DNA of 64,000 bases from Mangrovicella endophytica (GCF_002893625.1 NZ_PKMZ01000003.1:62001-126000); one strand, 5' to 3'. Counted from the stretch's first letter, positions 1 through 9,256 are shown. The notes: generated by a model from the letters alone, not told the origin. A program made the numbers and translations.

Positions 1-1
1 C

Positions 2-433
2 CCGGCAGCGCGTGACGCCAGGAACAAGGCTCTCGGATCATGTGGCGAGCATTTCGTCTTCGAATTCGAGCGACGGACCATGATCGCCGAAGGAAGGCAG
101 GATCTTCTGAGCGAGGTTCGATGGGTTTCTCGTGATGAGGGTGACGGCCATGGGTATGATATCGTCTCCGTGGACCCGCTAACGGAGAAGAAGAAGTTCA
201 TCGAGGTGAAATCCACGAGGGGATCACAGTACGTGCCATTCTTCCTCTCGCGAAACGAAATCGATGCCAGTGAGCAGACCCAAGGCTGGCAGATATACCG
301 CGTGTTCGACATCGGAATACGATCGCGCTTGTTCAAGCTGATGCCCCCGCTCGACGCTTGCACCAGGATGAGACCGGAAACCATGAAAGTCTGGCCCTTC
401 TCGACATTGGAAGGCAGCGGGAGTATTGCCTAG
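2..433 (+). CDS. DUF3883 (NOV_C) domain protein, 5' part cut by the window edge
   Basis: The frame is open from the left edge with no stop, so only the C-terminal 143 residues or so are visible. They show the DUF3883/NOV_C pattern: an LG..GE start followed by FEFE, then GRQDL, WVS, GDGHGYDI, an IEVKST core strand, and a PFFLSRNE segment leading to YRVFD. The conserved E-V-K resembles a PD-(D/E)XK nuclease-like core. Known family context: DUF3883 is usually the C-terminal module of larger helicase, GHKL-ATPase or restriction-type proteins in defence islands. The N-terminal partner domain lies outside the window, so the protein's role is not known from this sequence. It ends at TAG 431-433. Confidence 0.75.
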   Translation, partial: PAARDARNKALGSCGEHFVFEFERRTMIAEGRQDLLSEVRWVSRDEGDGHGYDIVSVDPLTEKKKFIEVKSTRGSQYVPFFLSRNEIDASEQTQGWQIYRVFDIGIRSRLFKLMPPLDACTRMRPETMKVWPFSTLEGSGSIA

Positions 434-578
434 CGCATGACCCGAGGGACGATGAAGCGCCTGATGATGGAAGAGACGTCGCAGCAGCTTCGCTGACGAC
501 GATCGACATCGCTTGCCCCTATGGGCGCTTCTTCTTCAGCCAAGATCGAGGCTTGGCATTGTTCCGAGGTCCGGCGCC

Positions 579-1367
579 ATGCGCCTTCTTATCGTCTCCG
601 ATCTACATCAGGGCGAGGGCGGCCTGCCGTTCGACCCATCCGACATACGCGAGCCCTTCGACATCGCCGTCGTCGCAGGCGACAATGCCGGCCGTCTGAC
701 ATCGTCGATCGCCTGGCTCGGGGACCGCTTTCTCGGCACGCCGACGATCTACACTCCAGGTAATCACGACTTCTATCGCGACGAAGGTCCCGACGGATCC
801 ACGATCGAGGACGAGACGGAGGCCGGAATGGAGCTCGCGGATCGGCTAGGCATCCACCTTCTCATCGACGGGGAGGCCAATGTCGGCGGCCTGCGGTTCT
901 TGGGATCGACCCTATGGACGGATCTGCGTGCAGGCCACCACCACAGCCTGTCGCATTCCTCCGGTGACGCTCGTCGAGGCATGAACGACTACCGGCGGAT
1001 CCACCGCCGGTCGTCCACGCGGAGATCACGTCGGCTCGATCCCTCCGACACGCTGAGGTTCCATCACGCCTCGCGACGTTTCCTGGGAGAAGCGTTCGTG
1101 ACGGGCGACGCCTCGCGCACGATCGTCGTCACGCATCACGCTCCCAGTCTTCGGTCGCTGCAGAGCCCGTCCGCGGAGCTGAACCAGTGCTATGCTTCCA
1201 ATCTCGAGGCCGAGATCCACCTTTGGCGGCCCACTCTGTGGGTTCATGGACACATCCACAGCGCAAGGGACTACCGTATCGGGCCCACGCGCATCATCTG
1301 CAATCCAGCCGGTCGTGCGGAGGAATATACCGGTTTCGAACCCGAGCTGATCGTCGACATCGACTGA
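579..1367 (+). CDS. Calcineurin-like metallophosphoesterase
   Basis: A 262-residue phosphoesterase. The metal-binding motifs appear in order: SDLH near residue 8 (the usual D-x-H), GDN near 35, GNHD near 60, a late THHAPS, and HGHIH near 220 for the last two histidine ligands. It begins MRLLIVSDLH, the standard family N-terminus, with GAGGT about 9 bases upstream of ATG 579. A longer frame upstream has no family similarity and was not used. Substrate cannot be told: family members hydrolyse phosphodiesters or phosphoesters, including nucleotides and phosphoproteins. It stands alone between the DUF3883 gene and the broken esterase. Confidence 0.85.
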   Translation: MRLLIVSDLHQGEGGLPFDPSDIREPFDIAVVAGDNAGRLTSSIAWLGDRFLGTPTIYTPGNHDFYRDEGPDGSTIEDETEAGMELADRLGIHLLIDGEANVGGLRFLGSTLWTDLRAGHHHSLSHSSGDARRGMNDYRRIHRRSSTRRSRRLDPSDTLRFHHASRRFLGEAFVTGDASRTIVVTHHAPSLRSLQSPSAELNQCYASNLEAEIHLWRPTLWVHGHIHSARDYRIGPTRIICNPAGRAEEYTGFEPELIVDID

Positions 1368-1588
1368 CGACATCGACGAACGGGCTGCTCCTTCCTGGTA
1401 CCCGTCCGGTTGAGGCGAGGCCGTCCGCGTGCGTCGAGGGCTGCTCGCCTATGGCAGGCAGACGGCAACTCCGGATCGCCGCAATTGCGACATCGACGAC
1501 TAGACGGCGAGAGGAACGGCCCGTCGAAACAGCCGAGTTGAATGCATAGATGGGGTCAATCTGATACCCGAAAATCACGGACATCGAC

Positions 1589-2241
1589 ATGTTCCAGAAC
1601 AAGGCCATCCGAGCCGCTCTCGGGGCCGCATCCCTCGTCGCCGCGACCGCGCTGGACCAACCGGCCGACGCCAAGACAAAGGCTCGGCCGATCAGCATCG
1701 TCGCTTTCGGCGACAGCCTCACGGCAGGCTACCGGCTCGATCGAAGCGAGGCGTTCCCCGCTAGGCTCCAGCAGGCGCTGAAGAAGCTCGGATATGACGT
1801 CGCGGTCCTGAACGCAGGTATCTCCGGCGACACCAGCGGCGGCGGTCTTGCCCGGGTTGCTCGCGACGTGCCGAAATCCGCCGACCTCGTCATCCTCGAA
1901 CTAGGCGCGAACGATATCCTTAGAGGAATTCCGCCGACGACGACGGAGCGCAATCTCGACTCGATCCTCGAGCGGTTGCAGAGCAACGGCAGCGACGTGG
2001 TGTTGGCGGGAATGATCGCTCCTCCGGGAATGGGAACGCATTCTCCCGCTCGTTCAACCCAATCTTCGAGAGGCTGGCGGCCAAGCATGGGGCGGCATTG
2101 TATCCGTTCTTCCTGAACGGGATAGCGATGCGATCCAGCTATAACCTCGGCGACGGCATCCATCCGAATGCGGCCGGAGTGGATCGGATTGTCGACGGCA
2201 TTCTTCCCGTCGTGACCGCCCGCCTCGACGCCCTGATTTGA
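1589..2241 (+). pseudogene. Exported SGNH/GDSL arylesterase (TesA-like), frameshifted
   Basis: The first frame encodes a possible signal peptide, the nucleophile block GDSLTAGY near residue 45 and the GAND block near 110, then departs from the family just after AGMIAPPGMG. From base 2035 the next frame continues perfectly as esterase (NAFSRSFNPIFERLAAKHG, YPFFL, then DGIHPNAAG with the catalytic Asp and His) to TGA at 2239-2241. The two halves join if one base is restored in the G run at 2032-2034. As it stands, the in-frame product ends at 2116 and lacks the catalytic D-x-x-H. This is either a recent inactivation or a sequencing/assembly error. It lies in the accessory segment. Confidence 0.85.
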
Positions 2242-2846
2242 GACCTCTCGGAAGAGGGACGTGCCAGCCCGTTGCCTTGCATCGACGAGAGTTCGGCTGA
2301 CAACAAAGCGCTGCGCCAGAGCAGGATCTCTTCGATCGGTCTCTCGCTGCTCTCCCGATAGGCTGCACGTGCGGCCTGATCGAGGAGGCAGTCGTCCGTG
2401 ACGAAGAACTCGTCCGCTGACGACAGGAGGATCTGGTTGTTGCCGAAGAGCTGGGTGGGAGAGCAATCGTCAGCTTCAACGCCTAACGGCTCGCCGATGG
2501 GGCGCCCTCGTAGTGGAACCCTGCGAGTTATCCATCTCGCGGGTCGTCGAATTCGATCTGGGATACCATCGCGTCTTGACGCGCGGCGCATCTAACAGGG
2601 TTGCCGTAATTGGTTAGCAGCCCGAGGGGTGCTTCCATCCCGGCGACGCGTTTAACCAGAGCTGATTTGCATCGAATCAAAACGCTTGCCTCACCGCACG
2701 TGTACCCTTTATGTTCTCATCATGATCGAGCGTCGAATGAAAACGCCAGTAGCCGTGATCCGGCTAGAGACACGCCGGAGATAGTGGGTTCCACCCCGTC
2801 CTCCGGCGCCTGACGGCGTGCGGCCCGCAGCGGCCGCGGAGCGACG
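2242..2846. other. Gap without a convincing gene
   Basis: A 605-base stretch between the esterase remnant and the TnsA-like gene. On the minus strand, about 2270-2480 reads as a plausible protein fragment (SADEFFVTDDCLLDQAARA, then RPIEEILLWRSALLSAE), but it has no clear start or recognisable family and runs into the esterase, so it is at most a gene remnant. The right part carries an SOS-like box (2702-2716) and should hold the promoter and roughly 130-base leader of the downstream pair. Confidence 0.4.
2702..2716 (+). promoter_or_regulatory. Candidate LexA (SOS) box upstream of the TnsA-like/FtsH-like pair
   Basis: The sequence is GTAC-N7-GTTC, one base away from the direct-repeat LexA box GTTC-N7-GTTC known in alphaproteobacteria. 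It lies 130 bases before the TnsA-like start in an otherwise gene-free stretch. A single-mismatch match can occur by chance; no lexA gene or second box is visible to support it. Confidence 0.3.
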
Positions 2847-3479
2847 ATGATGAACACCTTTCTCGATAGATTATCCACATCCCAGCATAATTCCGAAGGC
2901 GGGGCGGCCACGCCTCCATCGTCACGCCGACGTTTTCAGCCCATCGGCACCGTCCGCTGCGAAGGTCGTCCTGTTTTCCGGACACAGCTTGCTCGTGACT
3001 TGGGTGTGCTTCTGGATCTGGACGACGAGGTCGAGAATTGGTGCTGTCTACCAGGGTCATTCGAGTTCCTCGGATCGGACGGGCAGGTGATTTCCCGCAC
3101 CCCGGATTTCCGGGTCCATCACCATGACGGCTCGGCCATACTGATGGATGCAGGCGGCCCGGCGGGCATCCGGCCGATTGATCCCGCGTTGGCTTACAGC
3201 TCGGTCTCGTCGGATGAGGTTCGCGCCGAGCCTGCTCTCACGAATGCTCGCGAAATGCTGCGCTACAGCCGTCGGGTGGTCTCGCTCGCTGATCGGGTGC
3301 GGTTGCTCGCATGGCTCGAGGAAGTCGGCTCCGTCACCTTGATCGAAGCCGCTTCGGCCATGCGCGAGTCCACCGAGCCAGTCGGAGCCGTGTTGGCCCT
3401 CGTGCTTAAACGGCACGTAACGCTGGACTGGCGCGAGATGCCGGTCGGACCCGACACGCAGATCAGGCCGAGAAGATGA
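2847..3479 (+). CDS. TnsA-N-like protein (possible PD-(D/E)XK fold)
   Basis: A 210-residue protein. Residues 35-105 read like the N-terminal domain of TnsA-type endonucleases: PVFRTQLARDLGVLLDLDDEV, then W/P spacing, TPDFRV at 85-90 and a final ILMDAG strand. TnsA is the Tn7 subunit that cuts 5' transposon ends and uses a Glu/Asp/Lys triad. Here E61 or E63 and D87 could fit, but the last strand reads MDAG with no lysine, so cleavage activity is doubtful. The C-terminal half looks helical and was not recognised. The start has GGAG 6 bases upstream of tandem ATGs. It overlaps the next gene by 4 bases (ATGA), so the two are translationally coupled. No TnsB, TnsC or transposon end was seen. Confidence 0.55.
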   Translation: MMNTFLDRLSTSQHNSEGGAATPPSSRRRFQPIGTVRCEGRPVFRTQLARDLGVLLDLDDEVENWCCLPGSFEFLGSDGQVISRTPDFRVHHHDGSAILMDAGGPAGIRPIDPALAYSSVSSDEVRAEPALTNAREMLRYSRRVVSLADRVRLLAWLEEVGSVTLIEAASAMRESTEPVGAVLALVLKRHVTLDWREMPVGPDTQIRPRR

Positions 3480-5461
3480 GCCTGGATTCCATTCGAAGAT
3501 CTATCGCACGGAGGCGAACGGACATGACCCGCGCCGCACCTATCGACCGAGCCCAGAACACGGATGCTGAAGCTCCCGAGGATGTCGATCTCGCTGTCTC
3601 TCTCATCGAGGAGCAGACGAAGATCGCCCAGGAGGCCGTGGACGCCTTGCGACCGTCCGCCCTCATCGCGTACCGGACGATCTTGAACGCGCTCCCCCAG
3701 CGGACGCGGGACGCCCTCGCTTCGAGACGTCCGCAACTGATCGTCCTGCGCCTTGCGTCGGAGGCATGGAGCGCCCCGATCACTGATGCAGTCGAGACCA
3801 TCACGATCGCCATCTGTGGCACGTCCATTCGTATGTCGCAGCACTACTCTCCGTCCGTCATCAAGACCGGCCGGCGGGGCGACTTCACGGCGGATGCCAT
3901 CCTGAAGGATCTCTATAGCGAGACGGTCTGCTGCTTGATCGGCCCCGGAGACGCCCTGCCGGACCAAATCACGCCCTTCGTAGACTTCGACCACAAGATC
4001 GGTCCGTTGTCGCCCGACGATATCCGCGGCGCAGTGATCGACCGCTTCCCGAATGCTTCGGGGACATGGCCGGACGAGCTGTGCGCGGAAGCTGTCGCTC
4101 CGGACGTCCTGGACCTCGTCCTGAGGAAGGGCGTGGATGCCGATGATGCATATCGCCTGCTGAGGGCAACCTACATTGAGCGCCGGGCGGAGTCAGAACC
4201 GGGCGATCAGCCGCGGCTGGAAGATCTGCATGGTTACGGCCAAGCCCGGGAGTGGGGTCTGCAGCTCGTCTCCGATCTTGCAGCCTTTCGGGCTGGCCGC
4301 ATCACTTGGGCCGACGTCGACTCGGGTTGTCTCCTGGTGGGACCGCCTGGAACTGGGAAGACCCTCTTCGCAGCGGCGCTTGCGCACTCGGCGGGGTGCG
4401 CATTCCTGCCGACGTCGTATGCCGAATGGCAGTCGAGCAAGTCCGGGCACCTCGGCGACTTGATGAAGAAGATGCGTCAAGTCTTCGAGGACGCGGCATC
4501 GCACTCCCCGTCAATCGTCTTTATCGACGAAATCGATACGCTGCCGGCGAGAGGAAGAGCTACGTCGTACGACGACTGGTGGCGCTCGATCACAAACGGG
4601 TTGCTCGAATGCCTCGACGGGGCGAGCCGCCGCGAGGGAGTGATCATCCTCGCCGCCTGCAATGACGGTCGAAACCTCGATCCGGCTCTGGTCAGGTCGG
4701 GTCGACTGGACCGACGCTTCCGGATCGAGCTGCCGGACGAGCAGGCACTGGCCGGCATCATCCGAAGCCACCTTGGGAACAACCTGGCGGACGACTTCGT
4801 CCAGCCGATCGCAACGGCGCTAGCCGGAACGACTTCCGGTGCCGACGTCGTGAGGATCGCCAGGGATGCGCGTCGCATCGCTCGCCTAGCGGGGAGGGAC
4901 GTTGCCGGCGAGGATCTCCTCGCCGCAGCGCTGCCGCCTGAAACCCGGCCGGCAGCGGTCCTGAAGCGTGTGGCGATTCACGAGGCGGGGCATGCCGTCG
5001 TTTATATGCTGTTCGGCGGGGCGCCCTCGTCCCTTTCGATCGTGCGGGACGCTGAAAATGGCGGTGGCGTGACCCTCGAAGTCGATGAGGCGACTATGGA
5101 GGGGAGGCGCCGCGACATCGAAGCGATGATCGTCCCAATCCTTGCGGGTCGAGCCGCCGAGGAGATCATCCTCGGATCGGTCTCGGCCGGCGCGGGTGGA
5201 GCGGATTCGTCGGATCTCGCTCGAGCCACGACTCTGCTGATGCAGATCGAGGCACAGCTGGGTCTCGGCCGCTTCCTGTCTTTCGGTCAGCAGGTCGATG
5301 GCGTAACGGTCGAGATCGGACTCCGGCGTCTCTATGCCGAGGCCATGATGATGGTTGCTCGGCACAGGGGAGCGATTGCGGCCTTGGCGCAGCTGGCTCT
5401 GGAGAAGCGGGTCCTCGGCCGGGCTGCGCTGGAAGCGTTTGCGAAGACGCATCTGGTTTAG
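3476..5461 (+). CDS. Soluble FtsH-like AAA+ ATPase / M41 zinc protease
   Basis: A 661-residue protein. An unrecognised N-terminal region (about 1-250) precedes an AAA+ module: Walker A GPPGTGKT 289-296, Walker B IVFIDEID 347-354, sensor-1 N396, and a second region of homology around 402-415 with two arginine fingers. A peptidase M41 domain follows with HEAGH 502-506 and the third zinc ligand at D580 (SSDLARAT). Unlike true FtsH it has no N-terminal membrane helices, so it should be cytosolic, with the N-terminal region replacing the membrane anchor as a likely substrate or partner module. The 4-base overlap with the TnsA-like gene implies a shared function. A true chromosomal FtsH would lie elsewhere. 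Confidence 0.85.
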   Translation: MSLDSIRRSIARRRTDMTRAAPIDRAQNTDAEAPEDVDLAVSLIEEQTKIAQEAVDALRPSALIAYRTILNALPQRTRDALASRRPQLIVLRLASEAWSAPITDAVETITIAICGTSIRMSQHYSPSVIKTGRRGDFTADAILKDLYSETVCCLIGPGDALPDQITPFVDFDHKIGPLSPDDIRGAVIDRFPNASGTWPDELCAEAVAPDVLDLVLRKGVDADDAYRLLRATYIERRAESEPGDQPRLEDLHGYGQAREWGLQLVSDLAAFRAGRITWADVDSGCLLVGPPGTGKTLFAAALAHSAGCAFLPTSYAEWQSSKSGHLGDLMKKMRQVFEDAASHSPSIVFIDEIDTLPARGRATSYDDWWRSITNGLLECLDGASRREGVIILAACNDGRNLDPALVRSGRLDRRFRIELPDEQALAGIIRSHLGNNLADDFVQPIATALAGTTSGADVVRIARDARRIARLAGRDVAGEDLLAAALPPETRPAAVLKRVAIHEAGHAVVYMLFGGAPSSLSIVRDAENGGGVTLEVDEATMEGRRRDIEAMIVPILAGRAAEEIILGSVSAGAGGADSSDLARATTLLMQIEAQLGLGRFLSFGQQVDGVTVEIGLRRLYAEAMMMVARHRGAIAALAQLALEKRVLGRAALEAFAKTHLV

Positions 5462-5482
5462 ATCAAGTACGATCAAAGACTG

Positions 5483-5518
5483 AAAAAGGGTCGCGGTGTA
5501 TCCACCGCGGCCCTTTTT
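5483..5518. terminator. Strong bidirectional intrinsic terminator
   Basis: A 16-bp stem (one T-G wobble) with a 4-base TATC loop is flanked by A5 on one side and T5 on the other, so it works for both the FtsH-like gene (+) and purH (-). An outer GATCAAAG/CTTTGATC arm (5471-5478 and 5519-5526) extends the helix. Confidence 0.9.
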
Positions 5519-5651
5519 CTTTGATCAGCTTTTATACTCTTCCAACCTTAAGTCGAAATCCGCCAAGTTCATAGTAAAGGTGGTTTTTCGCAGAACATTG
5601 GTGATCTCGACACAAGGCTGATCAGGGCCGGCGGGTACTGCCCGCTACGCC

Positions 5652-7265
5652 TCAGTGCCGGAAGTGGCGCATCCCGGTGAAGACCATGGCGATACCATTC
5701 TCGTCGGCGGCGCGGATCACCTCGTCGTCGCGCATCGAGCCGCCCGGCTGGATCACCGCCGTCGCCCCGGCCTCGACCGCCGAGAGCAGCCCGTCGGCGA
5801 AGGGGAAGAAGGCGTCCGAGGCAACGACCGAGCCCTTGGTCAGCACAGCGCCGCCGTTCGCCGCCGCCGCATCCTCGGCCTTGCGCGCGGCGATGCGGGC
5901 GGAATCGACGCGGCTCATCTGGCCGGCACCGACGCCGACCGTCGCCCCATCCTTGGCATAGACGATGGCGTTCGACTTGACGTGCTTGGCGACCCGGAAG
6001 GCGAAGCGCAGGTCGGCCAGCTCCGCTTCGCTCGGCTGCCGCTTGGTGACGACTCGCAGGTCGAGATCGTCGACGACGCCATTGTCGCGCGACTGGACCA
6101 GCAGACCGCCGGCGATCGACTTCACCAGCGTTCCCGCCGCGCGCGGGTCCGGCAGCGCGCCGGTCAGAAGCAGCCGGAGGTTCTTCTTGGCCGCGATGAT
6201 CGCGATGGCGTCCTCGTCGGCCTCCGGCGCGATGATCACCTCGGTGAAGACCTTGACGATCGCTTCGGCCGCCGCCGCATCGAGCCGGCGGTTCACCGCC
6301 ACAATGCCGCCGAAGGCGGAGACGGGATCGCAGGCGAGCGCCTTCTGGTAGGCGCTCAGAAGGTCCCTGCCTTCGGCGACACCGCACGGATTGGCATGCT
6401 TGATGATGGCGACGGCTGCGGTGCGGGCCGGATCGAACTCGGCGACGAGCTCGAAGGCTGCGTCCGTATCGTTGATGTTGTTGTAGGACAGCTCCTTGCC
6501 CTGCAGCTGGCGCGCCGCTGCCACACCCGGCCGCACCTCGCCGGTGCGATAGAGCGCGGCCGACTGATGCGGGTTCTCACCATAGCGCAGCGACTGCGAA
6601 AGGACTCCGGCAAAGCTTCGGTTCTTGGGCGTCGTATCCTGAACTTCGCCGGCAAACCAGTTGGACACCGCAGCGTCATAGGCGCCGGTACGGGCAAAGG
6701 CCTTGGCGGCAAGACGCCGGCGCAGCGTCAGCGACGTCTCGCCCTTCTCGGCTCGCAGGGCATTCAGCGTCTCGGCATAGTCGGCCGGATCGGTCAGAAC
6801 GGTGACATAGGCGTGGTTCTTGGCGCCGGCCCGGATCATGGCGGGGCCACCGATATCGATATTCTCAAGAACAGTCGCGAAGTCGCCGCCAGCCGCCAGC
6901 ACCGTTTCGAACGGGTAGAGGTTGACGACGAGAAGATCGATTCCGCCGATCGCATGGGCCTCCATGGCCGAGGCATGCGCGGCGTCGCCGCGGATGCCGA
7001 GCAACCCGCCATGCACCGCCGGATGCAGCGTCTTCACCCGCCCGTCCATGATCTCGGGAAAGCCGGTCAAGTCCGAGACGTCGCGAACCGGCAGTCCCAG
7101 CGCTTCGATGGCACGACGCGTGCCCCCCGTGGAAACCAGCTCGACCCCGAGCGCCGCGAGACCGCGGGCGAGATCCTCCAGGCCGGTTTTGTCGAAGACG
7201 GAGAGAAGCGCGCGGCGAACGGACACGCGGTCCGGTGCGGGGGTGAGATTGGCGGACACGGCCAT
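5652..7265 (-). CDS. purH: Bifunctional AICAR transformylase / IMP cyclohydrolase
   Basis: A 537-residue enzyme catalysing the last two steps of purine synthesis (AICAR to FAICAR to IMP). The N-terminal MGS-type cyclohydrolase domain ([19 protein letters not shown]) is followed by the transformylase domain with RYGENPHQ and the catalytic [11 protein letters not shown] Lys-His pair. It ends in the typical MRHFRH. The start at 7265 has GGAG 9 bases upstream and gives the normal length; upstream in-frame codons lack family similarity. It is the last gene of the leftward htpX-rsmB-heparinase-purH run and ends at the shared bidirectional terminator. Confidence 0.97.
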   Translation of the reverse strand: MAVSANLTPAPDRVSVRRALLSVFDKTGLEDLARGLAALGVELVSTGGTRRAIEALGLPVRDVSDLTGFPEIMDGRVKTLHPAVHGGLLGIRGDAAHASAMEAHAIGGIDLLVVNLYPFETVLAAGGDFATVLENIDIGGPAMIRAGAKNHAYVTVLTDPADYAETLNALRAEKGETSLTLRRRLAAKAFARTGAYDAAVSNWFAGEVQDTTPKNRSFAGVLSQSLRYGENPHQSAALYRTGEVRPGVAAARQLQGKELSYNNINDTDAAFELVAEFDPARTAAVAIIKHANPCGVAEGRDLLSAYQKALACDPVSAFGGIVAVNRRLDAAAAEAIVKVFTEVIIAPEADEDAIAIIAAKKNLRLLLTGALPDPRAAGTLVKSIAGGLLVQSRDNGVVDDLDLRVVTKRQPSEAELADLRFAFRVAKHVKSNAIVYAKDGATVGVGAGQMSRVDSARIAARKAEDAAAANGGAVLTKGSVVASDAFFPFADGLLSAVEAGATAVIQPGGSMRDDEVIRAADENGIAMVFTGMRHFRH

Positions 7266-7373
7266 GAGAAAGCTCCGGCGGGGGCCGTGGCCGGCCCGGC
7301 TGAACGAAGCGCTTCCCTTAGCTTCTGAGCACCGCCTGCACAACGCGCGTGTCGCCGGTGCTCCCCCCTGCGG

Positions 7374-9077
7374 TTAACCGATGCGGCGAAACTGCCAGGC
7401 GACGGCGTCGCGTTCGGCCGGGTCGAAGGCGATGACCAGTTGCAGGGTCCGCCGCGGGCCGGCGCTGTCGGCGAACAGCACCGACTCCTCGATCGTGACG
7501 CCTGCGTCGGCATAGAAGGACCAGGTCTGGCCTCGCACCTGCAGGCGGATCGTCGCGCCATCGTCCTCGGCCTGCACGGCCGGATGCAGATGGAAGCGGA
7601 TGACGGCCTGCGGGTGGGGTTCGCGCAAGGAGCGCGGCGGCTTGCCGGCCGGCGTGTAGAGCCGGTCCGAGCCGCTCAAGGTCAGGCCGTCGCCGGCGAG
7701 CGACAGGCGGCGCTCATGCAGCAGGCCGAAGCCCTGCCGATATCCGTCATGGACAGCGGTGAAACCGGTCGCACCAAGGCTGTCCGGCTCGTCGCGGCTG
7801 ACGGCGAGCTCGACCGGGCCGCCGATCAGCGGCGCGCCCAGGAAGCGGTCGATCGCCTCCGAGCGTGAGAAGCGGGCCGAGGAATGATCGGCCAGCGTCA
7901 GGGTGGAATGGGCCGCCGTGGCCCGCGACAGCCGCCGCCAATGCGGATCCGGACGGCCGGGCGCCCCGCAGTTGACGACGAGCCGCTGCCCGCCGGAGGA
8001 GAATTCGAAGGCGAGCGCGCCGGCATGGGCCTCGCTGGAGAGCGGCGGCGGCGGCGGCGTGCCGGTGTCGGCGATCACCACGCTGCGGCTCGCCGACAGA
8101 CGCTGATAGCCGGACTGCCGGGCATTGCCGATGGTCTCACCCAGCGTCTCGTCGAAGCGCAGGAGCGCGGTGACGAGCGCAAGGTCGGTGACGCCCGCGC
8201 CGTTGAACAGCGCGATAGATCCGTCGGAATGACGGAAGAAGCGCAGCGCCGGCAGCATCCGGTCGATGGCGGAATAGATGCCCTTGGGCACCGCTTGACC
8301 CTGGTTCACATAGGTCTGGCGCAGCGGCAGAAGGTCGGCGAGAAGCTCCGGAATGGCGCTCGGCGCGCGCGACAGATGGCCGCCATCGGCAAAGATCTGC
8401 CGGTCAAGCTCATGCCCGAGATTCTGGGCGGCCGTCCTGATCCGGCCGCTGCCATTGGGCAGGCAGAGCGAGGCGAAGGCGAGCGCAATCCGCGCCCTGA
8501 GCCGCGGCAGCCCGTCGGGCGCCTCGCCGCAGACCGAGCGCAGATAGCGGCTTTGCTCAGCCAGGCTCTTCATGAACTGCCGATGGAAGGCGTGATCGGC
8601 CCCGTTCAGCATCAGGTCGGCATGGGTGAGCCAGGCGATCAGCCGCCGCGCCACGACATCGACCTCGAAAGCCGTGCCGCCGAGGCTCTGGCCGCTGCTG
8701 CGGATCCAGTCGCCAACCAGGGAGCGGGCGTTGAAGGCGGCCAATGCATCGCCCGCCTCGGCCAGGTGCCGCAGCCAAGCAAAGCCGTGCAGCTCCGCCG
8801 CCCAGGCCTGCGAGGGCGGCACGATTTGAAACGGCGAGCGGCCGGCGCTCTCGACGAGCTGGCCGGCAAAGTGCAGGCGCCCGCCATAGATCTGCTCGGC
8901 AATGATGGGATCGCCGCGCCGCAGCTCCGGCGGCACGACGAGCAGCCGGTCGGGCGCCGCGCCGGCAAAGCGCAGATGGCTGACGGGACCGACGCGCAGG
9001 CGGCGCCGGGCACGACGCCACGCCTCCCGGAGCATCAGCGCCGCAATCCGCGGCGAACCCACCATGTCCGCTGTCAT
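7374..9077 (-). CDS. Heparinase II/III family protein
   Basis: A 567-residue protein with a helical N-terminal half and a C-terminal heparinase II/III-like beta domain (SNGSIALFNGAG-like segment near residue 300, then repeated beta strands ending in AFDPAERDAVAW). Family members are polysaccharide lyases, but this uncharacterised subgroup sits between rsmB and purH in many Hyphomicrobiales and no substrate is known. No clear signal peptide is seen. The start could be 9077, 9065 or further upstream; 9077 was chosen because a purine-rich stretch precedes it. Confidence 0.85.
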   Translation of the reverse strand: MTADMVGSPRIAALMLREAWRRARRRLRVGPVSHLRFAGAAPDRLLVVPPELRRGDPIIAEQIYGGRLHFAGQLVESAGRSPFQIVPPSQAWAAELHGFAWLRHLAEAGDALAAFNARSLVGDWIRSSGQSLGGTAFEVDVVARRLIAWLTHADLMLNGADHAFHRQFMKSLAEQSRYLRSVCGEAPDGLPRLRARIALAFASLCLPNGSGRIRTAAQNLGHELDRQIFADGGHLSRAPSAIPELLADLLPLRQTYVNQGQAVPKGIYSAIDRMLPALRFFRHSDGSIALFNGAGVTDLALVTALLRFDETLGETIGNARQSGYQRLSASRSVVIADTGTPPPPPLSSEAHAGALAFEFSSGGQRLVVNCGAPGRPDPHWRRLSRATAAHSTLTLADHSSARFSRSEAIDRFLGAPLIGGPVELAVSRDEPDSLGATGFTAVHDGYRQGFGLLHERRLSLAGDGLTLSGSDRLYTPAGKPPRSLREPHPQAVIRFHLHPAVQAEDDGATIRLQVRGQTWSFYADAGVTIEESVLFADSAGPRRTLQLVIAFDPAERDAVAWQFRRIG

Positions 9078-9256
9078 TGTCACAGCTCGTTCCGCCTCAC
9101 AGCCTCTCGCGGGAAGGTCCACCGAAGGCAGACCGGCACGACGAGAGCATCGACCCTCGCGGACAATTTTCAGCCTATAAGGTAAATCCTTCGCTAAAGA
9201 AGAGGAAGCCGGGACAAACGATAGAATGACTTGCCGGCTGCCGAGTTAACGTTGAC

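Noticed and set aside
1547-1590. TGGGGTCAATCTGAT-type string resembling the end of an IS21-like element before the esterase remnant
   Set aside because: No matching inverted end and no transposase remains were found, so it is only a look-alike.
2760-2830. Minus-strand string similar to the 3' end of a tRNA or tmRNA (ACCCACTATCTCCGGC)
   Set aside because: No acceptor or anticodon stem could be folded with it and the T-loop lacks TTCGA; not enough for an RNA gene or attachment site.
5655-7328. Long open frame on the plus strand opposite purH
   Set aside because: It is the high-GC shadow of purH; its translation is Arg/Gly-rich with no motifs.
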